A stretch of 64,000 nucleotides of DNA from Sepiola atlantica (GCA_963556195.1 OY744532.1:75513347-75577346), one strand, 5' to 3'; positions 10,085 to 20,741 are shown, numbered from the stretch's first letter. Translations and numbers: made by a program. Notes: generated by a model from the sequence alone, not told the origin.

Positions 10085-10290
10085 TCTCATATAATGATCA
10101 AGTGTTAGCCCCAGAAAAGGGCCCCTTGATTTCTGAGAACTTTGACTGAAGTAAAATGAAACAAAAAAGCCAATGCGCAAGCAGCCTTACCAGAAGGAAA
10201 GTTTTTGTGTGACATATGTGAACATCGATGTAAGACTGAAGCTGGGTTAAAGAGCCACCTACGTGTGTATGGCCTGCACAACAACTAATT
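10085..10290 (+). pseudogene. C2H2 zinc-finger tail of a LINE
   Basis: The plus frame starting at 10202 reads 'FLCDICEHRCKTEAGLKSHL' followed by 'RVYGLHNN' and a stop. This is C-x2-C-x12-H with Tyr where the last His is expected, so the finger is damaged. It closely resembles the 'AGLVNHLKLH' finger near 9130. The MITE at 9687-10076 sits between them. No independent gene is indicated. Confidence 0.6.
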
Positions 10291-10514
10291 GAAGAGATGA
10301 AAAACTTGTCAAGAAGAAGCAATTATCATCTATAATAGATGTGTATGTGTGTGTGTTCAATTTTTGTTTAGAGCTTTATCTAACTTGCTTATTTCTTTCA
10401 TCTTGTAGATTGAAAGATGAAAGCAATAACAGACATGTTTGTCGAATGTGTCTTAATTACTTCCAACACTAACTTCCAATCATGATCTTTGCTAAATTAT
10501 TTTTATTTTTTAAC

Positions 10515-10890
10515 CTGCCTTTTTTTTTTTTTTTTTTTTTTTTTAAGTGAAGGGGTGGAGGTTAGAAAATAAACCAGGAGAGGAAGAAAGAGAAAGAAAA
10601 AAAAAATTGTAAAATTTTTCAGTGAGCAGAAGAGAACATCTCTGTCTGTCTCTCTCTATATATCTTGGAAGAGTAAAGAGAAGGAGGAAAGATGGAAGAA
10701 TGAAAAGTGAGGAAGGAGGGGGGGGGGGAAATAACGGGGGGGGTGTTTTGAGGGGGAAGGAGAAAGAGGAAACAACTGGAGGAAGAACGATGTTGGCAGA
10801 TGAGACAAATGTATGGGATAGGGAGAGAGAGAAAGAGAGAAATAAACACATAGGAAGAGAGAGAAATGTATAAGAAATGAAAGATGGTGG
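10515..10890. repeat. Poly(T) and purine-rich low-complexity tract
   Basis: A (T)n run at 10521-10544, then A/G-rich sequence including G9 and G7 runs near 10718-10743. ORFs on both strands in 10543-10990 are composition artefacts. Confidence 0.8.
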
Positions 10891-11494
10891 ATGAAAATGT
10901 TTTAGAATTTTCTTTTTTTTTTTTCCTAAGATTTGTCCATACACCTTTGTAGGAGGGTTGGTCTGTCACGCTCCAAATTTGAAATGGCATTTCCGCTTGT
11001 CTGTCATAAAATGAAACGGCTTTACTAGATTCGTCAAAGCATCTCTAGAAGTCTGTCAGGTTTGTGCGTTAAACAATGAAAATGCTTCAAACTCAGATTA
11101 ATTGGACACATCTTAAGGCCATCCATTTTTGTTTTCTTTAACTCTATATTCGACTATTTATTTTATTTGTCTCTTTGAGTTTCACTCCGTCAAAAGCTCA
11201 AGAACGCCGCTATGTAGATAATTTTAAAAGCCATTTATTTTTGCTGCTTATATATTGTTTTGAGAGAAGCTCTGTCGTGATTTAATAGTTTTATGAATGA
11301 CAGCTTTATTTTATTTTTTATTTAAATAGCTTTTAGCATTTGATTGATATAATCACTCATTTTCAGTGATTTCTTCTATTTGTTTTCGATTTCATTTTAT
11401 TGTTATTTCTATGTGGAATAATGTCGCAATTTATTTATATATATAAAAAAAAAGCCCTCAATAAGGGAAAAGTTCCCCAGTTCAGTTTATGGAA
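10891..11494. other. No recognisable gene; AT-rich
   Basis: No ORF with family likeness and no structured repeat seen. Confidence 0.55.
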
Positions 11495-12255
11495 AGGGAG
11501 TTTGGAGCAATTCAATTTTTTGTGAAACTTGTAAGCATTGGGTTCATAAGATGTTCAGTGGAATTACTGGTAGGCTGAGAGAGGATAACCAGTTTGTGTG
11601 CGAAGTGTAAGACAATGGAGACAGATAAAAACTATAATATGGAGAAAGTATGTTTGGCTGGTGAGGCTATTGAGGTTCTTCAGAAGTGTTGTTACCTTAA
11701 TGATACCATTGGAGCACAAGGAGTGGCTGGTGCTATTGTGATTGCAAGAGCTAGGAGTGGATGGAGAAAGTTCAGGGAACTTCTGCCATTACTTATCAGC
11801 AGAGCATTACTGCTGTCGACCAAGGGAAGAGTCTATCAATCATGTGTGACGTATGTAAATGAAACCTGGCCAGTTGAGAATGTTACATGGAGAGATATGA
11901 TGGATGTGTAATGTGAGTCTTGAAGACAGATTTAGATCTGATGACCTCAGAGGAAGATCAAATCTGGATCATATAGGGAGATGTGGACAGAACAGTAGAC
12001 TTTGTTTATTTGGTCACATTGAAAAAAAAAAATGGAATAGAGTTCTTGGGTTAGTAAATGGATAATAGTTGAGGTAGCAGATTCAGTAGGCAAGGCTAAG
12101 GGGAATATGGGAGAAAGTGATAATGATGGACTTGAGAGAAAGAGAGATAAATAAAGGTGGTCAGAGATAAGTTAGTTTGTAAGTCAATTTCTAGAAAAAA
12201 CGTTCAGTTCAACAAATGCCAGCATGTGAAATGGACTTTAAACCGAATGTTTGGT
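11495..12255 (+). pseudogene. LINE pol 3' half with cephalopod-type tail, copy 1
   Basis: Plus strand, frames broken. 'FCETCKHWVHKMFSGITGRL' (11520) is the Cys/His 'W-V-H-K' block upstream of the RT tail. It is followed by 'CYLNDTIGAQG' (11690), 'RSGWRKFRELLPLLISRALL' (11755), 'TKGRVYQSCV', 'NETWPVEN' and a decayed 'WMCN.SL.DR' region. It ends in 'ccagcatgtgaaatggactt' and 'taaac'. The 105-codon ORF (11594-11911) is only the best-preserved part. Related copies are at 24655-24965 and 30845-31485. Confidence 0.88.
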
Positions 12256-13307
12256 TCTTTAAAAAAAAAAAAAATACCTTCATCCATTCTTTTATTGTTT
12301 TCCTCAAACTACCTGTTTTTAAAAATTTTATTTTATTTTAATTTTTTTTTATTGGGGGGGGGGGGTATATGAAGCTCGCTCATTCCTAATTAACTGCTTT
12401 ACACAGGCAATCTTGATAAAGTTCTGTTTTTCTACTAAGGACAGCAAGCCCAAAAGGTTAGATCTGTATGAAAAGTGTGTGTGTGACCAATTTCGGTATA
12501 GATCGTAAATGCCCAACCGGATTTGGTTTAAAAAGAAAATGATGCAATATGTTGTTGGCCTTTTTAACCTCTATCCAACACATTTTGTTTCACATATTTT
12601 ATCTATACACACCTTGTCCCCACCACCCCTGCTTTTGTCCATGCCACTCCATCCATCTTTTCCACATCCGGCTGCCCTTCCTCTCTATCCTCCTCTACTT
12701 GCCTTCTCTCCTTCGACTCCTTCCTCCTTTGTCCTCCCCCTCCTCTGTTCACTCCATACCCCCTTCCTATTTTGGCTGTTCCTTTCCTTACCCCCCCTTT
12801 TAATGGATACATAGAATTTTTTTTTTTTTCTAATAAATTTAAATGTATTTACTATTAAAATGGTAAAAGTCCAGAATAGTTAACACCCGATAACTCTTAA
12901 ACGAAAAAAAAGAACGCATAATCTATACCAAACTCATTAGAATGAAAGTTACTAATTAACCAGCCTAGTTTTAACGTTTACAACACTTTTTATTTCCCAC
13001 TTTTTCTTCTATAAAGTCTGTTTTCTCACTGATCTTTTAATGGCTACCACAACATGCCGACATGTTGGCAACCATTAAAAGTGCATTTTCATTTTGTCTT
13101 CAATCGCACCCCAAAGGCAAGAAAATGCTAATGTTTTGTTAATAATGGGAAACATAAAAAGTACTATGAATAAGAATGTTTTGTAAATAGTTGTACAATT
13201 TTTTCAAACTCTTATACATGCTTCATAAGACTATCACTAAGTAAATGTTCTTTTAAAATATCTACTTAACTTCACAATCGATTAAAAGGGCACTAAATGT
13301 ATACATT
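12256..13307. other. No recognisable gene; contains a C-rich pyrimidine stretch
   Basis: A/T homopolymers at 12260-12275 and 12340-12364 (including G12), then C/T-rich sequence 12580-12810. That stretch yields overlapping Pro/Leu/Ser ORFs (12509-12814, 12549-12803) in two frames, which argues against coding. Confidence 0.55.
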
Positions 13308-13606
13308 AATGTACAATGTACCAACGTTGATCCAATGAGATATGAGTTGCCTCGTAGATATCAAAAACCGATGGTTCAAGAAAGTTGATGGATATTTGAT
13401 TCGTATCCAATACATAGAATTTACTGATGGACTATTTGATTCTTAATTTAAATGGTGGCAAGTTTACAACATGACCCCAATGCCATAAATTACAGGCAAT
13501 GCAACAATATCTAGCTGATGTAAGTGCATTAGAAAATTGCTTTGGCAAAATCCACACATAAATCTAACTATACGACCCTTTGGGCCAGTGTTGGTACATT
13601 GTTCAT
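13308..13606. mobile_element. Candidate MITE with short TIRs
   Basis: 'gtacaatgtaccaac' (13311-13325) is inverted at 13590-13604 ('gttggtacattgttc', 14/15 match). Internal sequence is non-coding. No clear TSD is visible, so the call is tentative. Confidence 0.4.
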
Positions 13607-13759
13607 TGGATAAATAGATAAAACATTGACACCGTTGAACATGTCTAACCTTTTTTATCTAAACTACTGTAACAGAATCAATGGACAAAACACCAACTTT
13701 TCGATGTATCCAATTTTCACAAAGTCAAAGGATTTTAGAATACATTGTGATGTCATAGA

Positions 13760-14315
13760 CTCTTTTTCTCCTCTCTTTTTTTCCTCTTTCTTTTTTCCTC
13801 TTTCTTTTTTCCTCTTTCTTTTTTCCTCTTTCTTTTTTTCCTCTTTCTTTTTTTCCTCTTTCTTTTCTCTTTTTCTCTTTCTCTTTTTTCTTTTTCTTTT
13901 TTCTCTTTCTTTTTCTTTTTTCTCTCTTTTTCTTTTTCTCTTTTTCTTTCTTTTTCTCTTTTTCTCCTTTTCTCCTTTTTCTCCTTTCTCCTTTTTCTCC
14001 TTTCTCCTTTTTCTCCTCTTTCTCATTTTTCTCCTCTCTTTTTCTTCTCTCTTTTTCTCCTCTCTTTTTCTCTTTTTCTCCTCTTTTCTCCTCTTCTCCT
14101 CCTTCCTCTTCTCCTCCTTCCTTTTCTCCTCCTTCCTTTTCTCCTCCTTCCTTTTCTCCTCTCCTTCCTTTTCTCCTCTCCTTCCTTTTCTCCTCTTTCC
14201 TTTTCTCCTCTCTTTCCTTTTCCTTCCCCCCTTTCCTTTTCCTTCCCCCCTTTCCTTTTCCTTCCCCCCTTTCCTTTTCCTTCCCCCCTTTCCTTTTCCT
14301 TCTCCTCTCCGCGTT
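13760..14315. repeat. Pyrimidine-rich minisatellite-like tract
   Basis: Plus strand is CTTT/CTCC blocks: 'cctctttctttttt' units, then 'ttctcctctccttcctt', then 'ccccctttccttttccttc' repeated. It gives a 252-codon Phe/Ser/Leu ORF on plus and Lys/Arg/Glu ORFs on minus, all composition artefacts. It has triplex (H-DNA) potential because of its long polypurine/polypyrimidine strand asymmetry. Confidence 0.92.
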
Positions 14316-14499
14316 CCTTTCTGCTTTTACAAGGACAATTTTGCACTGAAATATTCAAGAGAACTTAAATTATATATCATATAGTATATTCTGTTGTATT
14401 GTAGATAATTTATATATCCTTTCAGTCAAATATTTTTGTTAGTCTGGGAGGATGGTATCATTGTGAATGAACATATACTTCACCCCCCCCCCCCCCGAA

Positions 14500-14540
14500 A
14501 AGGATAAGGATGGTATGAGAACAGAACAGATACTACACTG
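14500..14540 (-). mobile_element. U2-like SINE head fragment
   Basis: The minus strand contains 'agtgtagtatctgttctgtt', matching the U2 branch-recognition region found in the SINE heads. Flanking SINE body is not evident. Confidence 0.5.
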
Positions 14541-14700
14541 CCCCCCCTCCCATTGAGCATTAAAAGATAGTACAATAGTACATTAATAGAAGTAATAGTA
14601 TAGTTCAGCTTCCATACTATTTCAGTCTATACTACACTACTAGTCAATATTAAGTACAATAGTACAGTAGTATTAAATAATATAGTTCCAGCTTCAGATA

Positions 14701-14704
14701 AACA

Positions 14705-14748
<44 letters not shown>

Positions 14749-14750
14749 TG
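14701..14750. repeat. (TA)n microsatellite
   Basis: Two (TA)n runs directly abut the mariner-like element, whose target is TA. Confidence 0.9.
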
Positions 14751-15265
14751 TACAGTGTTGCAGCAAAATCCGACACTTGAAAAAAAACAAAAAAAACGAA
14801 ATAAGCAATAAAAACAAAAGTTGTATATGCAGAGACCCGATAGTTTATTTAGCAACGGTTAGTTACATACTACATTATTTTTTAATGTAACCGCCAGTGG
14901 CAGAGACGAGCATCTCAAGGCAGGCACGAAATGAGTCGCACGCTTTATCGACCATGTCTGTGTTTATAGCAATGAATCCCTCTACGATGGCGGCTTTCAG
15001 AGAGTTGACTGTGTTGTGGGTAAGCCTGTTGGTCTTAACCTCAATCACACCCCAGAAGAAATAGTCAAAGGGGTTGCAGTCGGGTGAGTCCGGCGACCAT
15101 GGGTAGGAAAGATTGTTGTGCAGCCACACCTGGGTGGTCTTGGCCTTCTGTGCAGGAGCGGAGTCTGGTGGCGATCTCGTCCATCCAGGCCTTCACGCTG
15201 CTCAGCATCTTCAAGTATTTCATTTACTTTTGGTCAAGTGTCAGATTTTACTACAACACCCTGTA
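14751..15265. mobile_element. mariner-like element, internally deleted, with TIRs
   Basis: Left end 'acagtgttgcagcaaaatcc' and right end (inverse of 'acagggtgttgtagtaaaat') form ~30-bp TIRs continuing through 'gacacttga'. TA flanks both ends. The element is ~515 bp where an autonomous one is ~1.3 kb. It retains only the C-terminal part of the transposase on the minus strand (14876-15225). Confidence 0.9.
14876..15225 (-). pseudogene. mariner transposase C-terminal fragment
   Basis: Minus strand. 'YLKMLSSVKAWMDEIATRL' (15220-15165) then, after a frameshift, 'DSAPAQKAKTTQVWLHNN' carries the second catalytic Asp. 'SPDSPDCNPFDYFFWGV' supplies the third Asp region. The fragment continues as 'LKAAIVEGF', 'ACDSFRACLE' and 'GGYIKK' to a stop. 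The spacing between the last two Asp blocks is shorter than usual for families with this 'QDSAPAHKAK' motif, suggesting a small deletion. The N-terminal helix-turn-helix and first Asp are lost, so the protein is inactive. An 84-codon ORF starts at Met 15129 but the homology extends upstream of it. Confidence 0.85.
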
Positions 15266-15333
15266 TAAGCCGAAATGAGATTATTGATCATAAGAGATTC
15301 TCAAAGAGGCATTATAATTATATATATATATAT

Positions 15334-15420
15334 CATATACACTAAATGTACAAAAGCAAGGAAACAAAACAAGTGTAAAAATTTGGGAATTTCCTTGCTT
15401 TTGTACATTTAGTGTATATG
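15334..15420. repeat. Perfect 31-bp inverted repeat (hairpin)
   Basis: Left arm 15334-15364 ('catatacactaaatgtacaa' and 'aagcaaggaaa') is the exact reverse complement of 15390-15420, with a 25-nt loop. A (TA)n run precedes it. An RNA from either strand would form a perfect 31-bp stem-loop. It may be a miniature foldback element or, less likely, a small-RNA precursor. Confidence 0.9.
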
Positions 15421-15598
15421 AATTTTCATCTTAACCCTATTAAGGGAATATGATTTCAGTATACTGGCATTTTTCATGGAATGTCACTACTTTTGTAAAG
15501 GCTATGCCTCAATACAATGCCTTCTCATAACTGATATAGTTGGTAGTTTGACTAATCAAGGTATATGGTAAACTGAAATTTAAATGCCATCAACTAGA

Positions 15599-16154
15599 CA
15601 CTAGAACAGGGGCGGAAAACCTCCCTGCTATGCTTGATTATTGCAATCCGGCCCGCGGACGTCCCAGTAAAACTCATATCATTTTGTGACATAGATGTAA
15701 AAGTAGGTTTCAATTAAGATTTACAGTGGGATAAAAATGTATAAATATCAGCGAGCGATGATTCATGTATATTTCATTTTTCTTTAACTTAATTTCAATT
15801 CTTTGAAAAAAGAAAGAGGCAAAGATGAAACGAGAGACGAGGAAAGGGCATGAAACATAGAATTTATGTGAGGTGCGTCAAAACGAATGCTGGATCAACT
15901 TCCTACTTCCCCCGTCATTATTTTTTATGATTCCAAAATGGCTCTTTGTCGGCGTCTTTTATAACATCACATACAGAAGTCTCTTGAGAAAAAATATCAG
16001 ATTTGTAGAGTGGTCAATGCAATTTTTGTACAATTTATTCATGTAAACAAAATATAGTAATTCTGAGATTTCGTTTTTCACTCCAGCCCGTGGTCTCCTT
16101 CCAAAGTCTCATCTGGCCCTCACTCTGAAAAGGTTGCCCGCCCCTGCCCTAGAA
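15599..16154. mobile_element. hAT-type MITE, copy 2
   Basis: The element (15607-16146) runs from 'caggggcggaaaacctcc' to 'ggttgcccgcccctg'. It is flanked by 'cactagaa' and 'ccctagaa', an 8-bp TSD with one mismatch. The internal sequence matches copy 1 throughout, with a ~40-bp deletion after the left TIR. Confidence 0.9.
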
Positions 16155-16690
16155 CCTCTATCTCTGTCAAAAATCAGCTGAATCCATCAAATAGTTGAGA
16201 TACAGGGTGGCACTACGTACGTACACACGGATAACATGATTTCATGATTGAACTTTCTGGATCTCTGGGTTGCCTTGACTAATGATGCTGAAATTCTACA
16301 AACTTATAGAACCTATCAAATATAAATTTTGTGCAAAGTTTTAACTAATTTGGTTTATTGGTTTTTGAGTTATGATTGATCAAAGAAATGAGATTTCTAG
16401 CATAGGCCGTTTTTGAAGTCTATTAAGGAATAGAGCGCTCTCGCGCCCCCCTTGATTATTTATTTATACATGCTCTGAAGTTAAAAAAAAAAAAAAAAAA
16501 AATTAAAATCTATTGACCATAAATCCTGAAAGTCTTACTATTAATAATAAATATATACAAATACTCACATAATGTGTGTGTCTGTATATATTCAATTTTA
16601 GATATTTTTGTTTTTCGCATTTCTGACCATAAATCGTCTGCATTTTAAGCTTTGTTTCCTTTTTCTGACATGCATTAAATAAAACGGAAA

Positions 16691-16724
<34 letters not shown>

Positions 16725-17096
16725 CAGAAAAAAAAGTAAAACTAAAAAAAAATAGTGCTTGAATAACTCTTTTTTAAAAAGTTGTGACAGTTAAGTGTTA
16801 AAAATGTGTTTAACACTTTCTATCAATGTTAAACGTCGATTTGTTTTTGACATTTGACAATCAGCTTGTTTTTTACAGCCACGCAAACACCTGCTTTGCA
16901 TTGCTTTAGGGTTGTGTGTGTCAGTGGTTATAGGTCGCCCTATTGCCCCCCCCCCCCCACACACACACACACCACACACCACCTGTCCAGATATTACAAA
17001 AAAAAGAACATAAAAGCATAAATAACTAAAGGCACTCGGCAAGCGCTAACTTCCGCCATGATCCAACAGAAATACAAGATCTCAAATTGTTTTTCT
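16155..17096. other. No recognisable gene; homopolymers
   Basis: Contains poly(A) at 16482-16502 and 16699-16723, and a C12-(AC)n tract at 16947-16980. 'gatacagggtggcactacg' at 16199-16217 resembles part of another repeat. The minus ORF at 16791-17042 has no family likeness. Confidence 0.5.
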
Positions 17097-17284
17097 CCTA
17101 TTATTATTATTATTATTATAATTATTATCTTATTATTATTATTATAATAATTATTATAATATTATAATTATTATAATATTATAATTATTATAATTATTAT
17201 AATATTATTATAATTATTATAATATTATTATAATTATTATAATATTATAATAATTATTATAATAATATTTTTTTTTTTTTTTTT
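17097..17284. repeat. (ATT)n/(ATA)n AT-only satellite
   Basis: Nearly pure A/T built from 'attattattat' and 'ataattattata' blocks, largely self-complementary, ending in poly(T). Confidence 0.9.
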
Positions 17285-17590
17285 TCTGGTTTATTTAATA
17301 CCAAAACGCCATCTATTATATTAAAGCTAATCAACGTTTGTTTCCCCTAAAAGCTTTTTTTCCTATATATTTTAATGACACAAAATATGTGCTGAAATGT
17401 TGCTTAGTTCTGGGATTGAGTTATGTTTGAAAAAAAAACATTTTTTGTAATTAACCGAACAAGTCACCCATCTTTTAACTTGGCTATCTATATATTTCTC
17501 TCCCCCTCTTTCACTGTATTCAACCACTCTCTAATAGTTATTAGTCTCTGAGCATTTAGAGAAAGAGTGGTTCTCTCTTTTCTGCTAATT

Positions 17591-17959
17591 TACATAGTGT
17601 GTCACCTTCTTGGCCTTTTGGCTGAGATCAAAGTGTAGTATCTGTTCCGATGGATACTGCCCCCCATACTAGTGTTGTCTTGGCCTTCGGGTCTTGATTT
17701 ACGCCGGTCAATGGGTCTGTCCTGTGCAGTTCTGGGAGGTCCACCCTCCTAGGCTTTGCCTCCCCTCTTTGGGGAGGAGTAAGTTTATTGCTTACTGCCA
17801 GAGGCGCCCCTACCGGGGAATGCCGACATGGTTGCCCAGGCAATTTTTAAATCCCACTTTCCCGACCCGACCTTGGGTCACATCTTACTTGTGGGAGTAA
17901 GATAAAAACTGGCATTGTGCCTAACTCCTGGAGAGGAGTAAATCAATACATAGTGTGTC
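17591..17959 (+). mobile_element. Full-length U2-snRNA-headed SINE (body A) with 13-bp TSD
   Basis: The element occupies 17604-17946 between perfect copies of 'tacatagtgtgtc' (17591-17603 and 17947-17959). It begins 'accttcttggccttttggct' and continues 'gagatcaaagtgtagtatct', which is the 5' end of U2 snRNA including the GTAGTA branch-recognition core. After ~45 nt it departs from U2 into a body with 'tgtcctgtgcagttctggga', 'gtttattgcttactgcc' and 'ggcgcccctaccggggaatg'. It ends 'gagaggagtaaatcaa' with no poly(A). The TSD proves insertion as a unit. It is not a U2 gene, because the Sm site and 3' stem-loops are absent. The second half of the body is shared with the U1-headed element at 34411. 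The 60-70-codon ORFs inside are not coding. Confidence 0.93.
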
Positions 17960-18034
17960 TGTAAACACTGAATACGTATGTAAATTAGATGGAAAAATAG
18001 TAGGGCTGTTTTTTCTATATTAAAATTTTTTTTT

Positions 18035-18840
18035 TTAACATAGTTCACCCCAAACAAGGCAGGCTGCCACTATAGACGTAAGAAAAAAAGGGAGAAGGTA
18101 GGGGGCGGTCAACCTAAATTGGGAGCTGCGCAGCGAGATGTCTGTTTACATTAGTTTTAAATTTCTGCATGTCTGTACCGTCGGAGAAACGGGGGCAGGG
18201 AAGGAGTTCCAGAGGCCAGCAGCACAAGGAAAGAAGCTATTGGAGTAGAAAGCTCCCCGGCATCTTGGGACCTCCACAGTGAATGGATGGGATTTAGCTG
18301 ATTGTCGAGTTTGTCTAGTGAATTTACGTCGAGGGGGAGGGGGCACCAGAGTAGCCAGTTCATCGGAGCATAATCCATTGAAGTATTTGTAAAACGAGCA
18401 CAAGGATGCTACGTTGCAGCGATGGGACAGGGACTGGAGCTTGGTTGACAGCGAGGGACCTATTAGGTTGGCGACTCTTTTTTGGACCATGTCAAGTAGA
18501 TGATGCACCAGCCCAGATGTGGCAACAATACTCCATGCATGGGTGGATGGTGACTTTGTAGAGATACAGGATAATGTCAGGTGTGAGGAGTTTACTAACA
18601 CGGTAGAGGGAGCCCACCTTCTTTGCTGCAGCCTTGGCAATGTCTTCAATGTATTTGTTCCAATTCATGTTACCTGTGAAGGTGAGGCCGAGGAGTTTGA
18701 ATGATGAACTCTCAGGTAGGGTGTTATTTGCCATGACAATCGGTGGTTGGAGAGGCTTCTTGTAGTTACTGAAGGAAAGGAGCTTTGTCTTTACGGCATT
18801 AAAAGTTACCAGCCATTTGTGACCCCAATTCACTACAGCC
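18035..18840 (-). pseudogene. CR1/Jockey-like LINE pol C-terminus
   Basis: Minus strand, two frames. The first (18833-18492) has 'KWLVTFNAVKTKLLSFS', 'KLLGLTFTGNMNW', 'AAAKKVGSLYRVSKLLTP' and 'LYKVTIHPCMEYCCHIWAGA', the RT thumb region. After a frameshift near 18495 the second frame continues with 'HLLDMVQKRVANLIGP', 'HPFTVEVPRCRGAFYSNSFF' and 'GLWNSFPAPVSP' to a stop near 18146. The RT catalytic 'YADD' part is absent, so it is 5'-truncated. 18035-18145 would be its 3' UTR. Other tails of the same type lie at 7985, 24465 and 41690. Confidence 0.9.
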
Positions 18841-19350
18841 TATCCACAAGAATAATATAGAAAGATACAAATTATTTTTAGTTGTGCAAGAACAATATCT
18901 TAAAAGATATGTCGCAGTTTATGAATTTTCGAATTAAATCAAAATTGAACGAATAATAATGGTGGTGGTTGTGACCCATCATAAATGTAAAACGATTCAT
19001 GAATTTGTTTGGTTTGTCTTCATTATGGCATATCAACCCTTTTTTTTGAGTTATTTAATACCCAAAGACAATGTCTCTTGGAAATGATTAAGTGTAAACT
19101 AGCAAAGAAAACTGCCATTGCCCACGAGCAAAACCTTTTATTGAATATTTCTTACATTCTTTAAATCGTTTATTTTTATTTTTTTTGTTTTCAGGGTTTT
19201 AAGTTATTACAAAATGTCTAACTTCAATAGTTTGCTCTCCTATAGCTAATAAATAACATTATAAAAACCAGCAGGAAGACTTGCTGTTGGCCATGATTGA
19301 ATGAGGAACTCTCTATCCTCCTGCCCTTATCCCAGAACACCATATTAGGT
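18841..19350. other. No recognisable gene
   Basis: AT-rich spacer with no ORF of note. It shares 'gattcatgaatttgtttggt' with 35785, a hint of an unnamed repeat. Confidence 0.5.
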
Positions 19351-19355
19351 TTTTT

Positions 19356-19937
19356 GGTACTCTTCTAGATGACGCACCATGTTTCCGTGACTTCACGTCG
19401 TCAACGTTTCGGGCAGGTTTCATAAGAAACCGAGAGTTGACGAAACTATTAACCAAACAATTTACAGCAGGCAGCCGATAACTTTTGAAAGAAATTAATT
19501 GCGTCCAATAAAAAAAAAAAGTGAATTTCTGTATATGTCAGCTCGTTGAATCTCTCGAAGGACTAATTGAAATTTTGAAAAACATGTAAAAAAAAAAAAA
19601 AAAGAATTTGCTTAACAAATCAAACAAAATCATTTTAAACTTTCCGGTGCACAAACAAAAAAAACATTTTATTTAAAAACATTTGATTAAAAATGGTTCC
19701 TTTGACAAAATAAATAAATAAACATCTAATTAATAACAGTTGTTCAGCTTTGGTTTGGTCATTCTTTATTTTTATATATGTATTTTAGTTTGATTTTCTT
19801 CGTAATTTATCAGCTGCCAGTCTTAAATTTAGCGTTTGTCAGTTTTCGCCTCGTCAACTCTCTGGCGCTTCCGTAACCTGCCCGAACGTTGACGACGCGA
19901 AGTCACGGAAACGCGGTGCGCCATCTATAAGAGTACC
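19356..19937. mobile_element. Long-TIR (~90 bp) non-autonomous DNA element
   Basis: Left arm from 'ggtactcttctagatgacgc' through 'gtttccgtgacttca' and 'gtcaacgtttcgggcaggtt' is inverted at 19845-19937. The arms are ~85-90% identical over ~90 bp. The ~400-bp interior is AT-rich and non-coding. The flanks are T-runs on both sides, so a TSD cannot be defined. The superfamily is unknown. Confidence 0.85.
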
Positions 19938-20321
19938 GTTTTTTTAATTCTTATTTTTTACATTTTATACAATTTTTGGGGTGGGGCACAAGGGCATTAA
20001 TTGGGTGAGAGTGAATTGTAAGTACACTGTACAGTGATGTTTATTGAAATAATTTTCAAAACTTTATAGTCTTATAACCTCCGTAAGACACACCTGGTGT
20101 ATCCTGGTATGAAAGACGACCCCTGTGTATTCCTGCTCTAGACCCTGAATCTTGTATTACCATTTATTTTTTTGATGTTTTTTTTTAAATTTATTTTTAA
20201 AGTTATAAATAAAATAAAGTAAAATGTCTTATTTTCATGATGCAGGTCCACCAATAATGGTGTGCCCCCATTTGATCAAAATGAAATATACTTATCCAAG
20301 TACCCTGTGTAATGTAGTTTT
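19938..20321. other. No recognisable gene
   Basis: AT-rich sequence with no supported feature. Confidence 0.5.
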
Positions 20322-20322
20322 A

Positions 20323-20360
<38 letters not shown>

Positions 20361-20697
20361 GCGAATGACAAATCTATTTCATCTTCGGTTGTTCAAAGCA
20401 AGGTGTACTCGATAAAAACATGTTTATTTTCTCTTTCCTGAATTTTGGCTATTCCCTTGCCAACTTATCCATCTATGTAATTCCTCTGATAAGATTTTAA
20501 TCTTTGAAATGCCTGGCTTAAGGAAAGAAAAAATAAACATGTTTTTATCGAGTACACTGTGCTTTGAACTACCGAAGATGAAATAGATTTGTCATTTGCA
20601 CATATTTATCCTTTTTCCTTCATTAATTGCTCTATCCTGTATATTGGGCTTTAATCCTTTCACTATAAGTTCAATTCTCTAAAAGTATACTTTTAGT

Positions 20698-20739
<42 letters not shown>
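20322..20739. mobile_element. Foldback element between (TA)n tracts
   Basis: 'atgacaaatctatttcatct' (20365) through 'actcgataaaaacatgttta' is inverted at 20523-20600, giving arms of ~80 bp with few mismatches and a ~70-bp loop. (TA)n runs lie at 20322-20357 and 20701-20739. No coding sequence. Confidence 0.85.

Positions 20740-20741
<2 letters not shown>

Noticed and set aside
12420..12500. Another U2-like SINE head
   Set aside because: 'aagcccaaaaggttagatct' has only loose similarity and no SINE body beside it.
13626..14384. 252-codon ORF rich in Phe, Ser and Leu
   Set aside because: Lies over a pyrimidine tract; no domain, and antisense frames are open too.
17604..17650. A true U2 snRNA gene
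   Set aside because: Only the first ~42 nt match; no Sm site or 3' stem-loops, and the unit carries a TSD and a SINE body.
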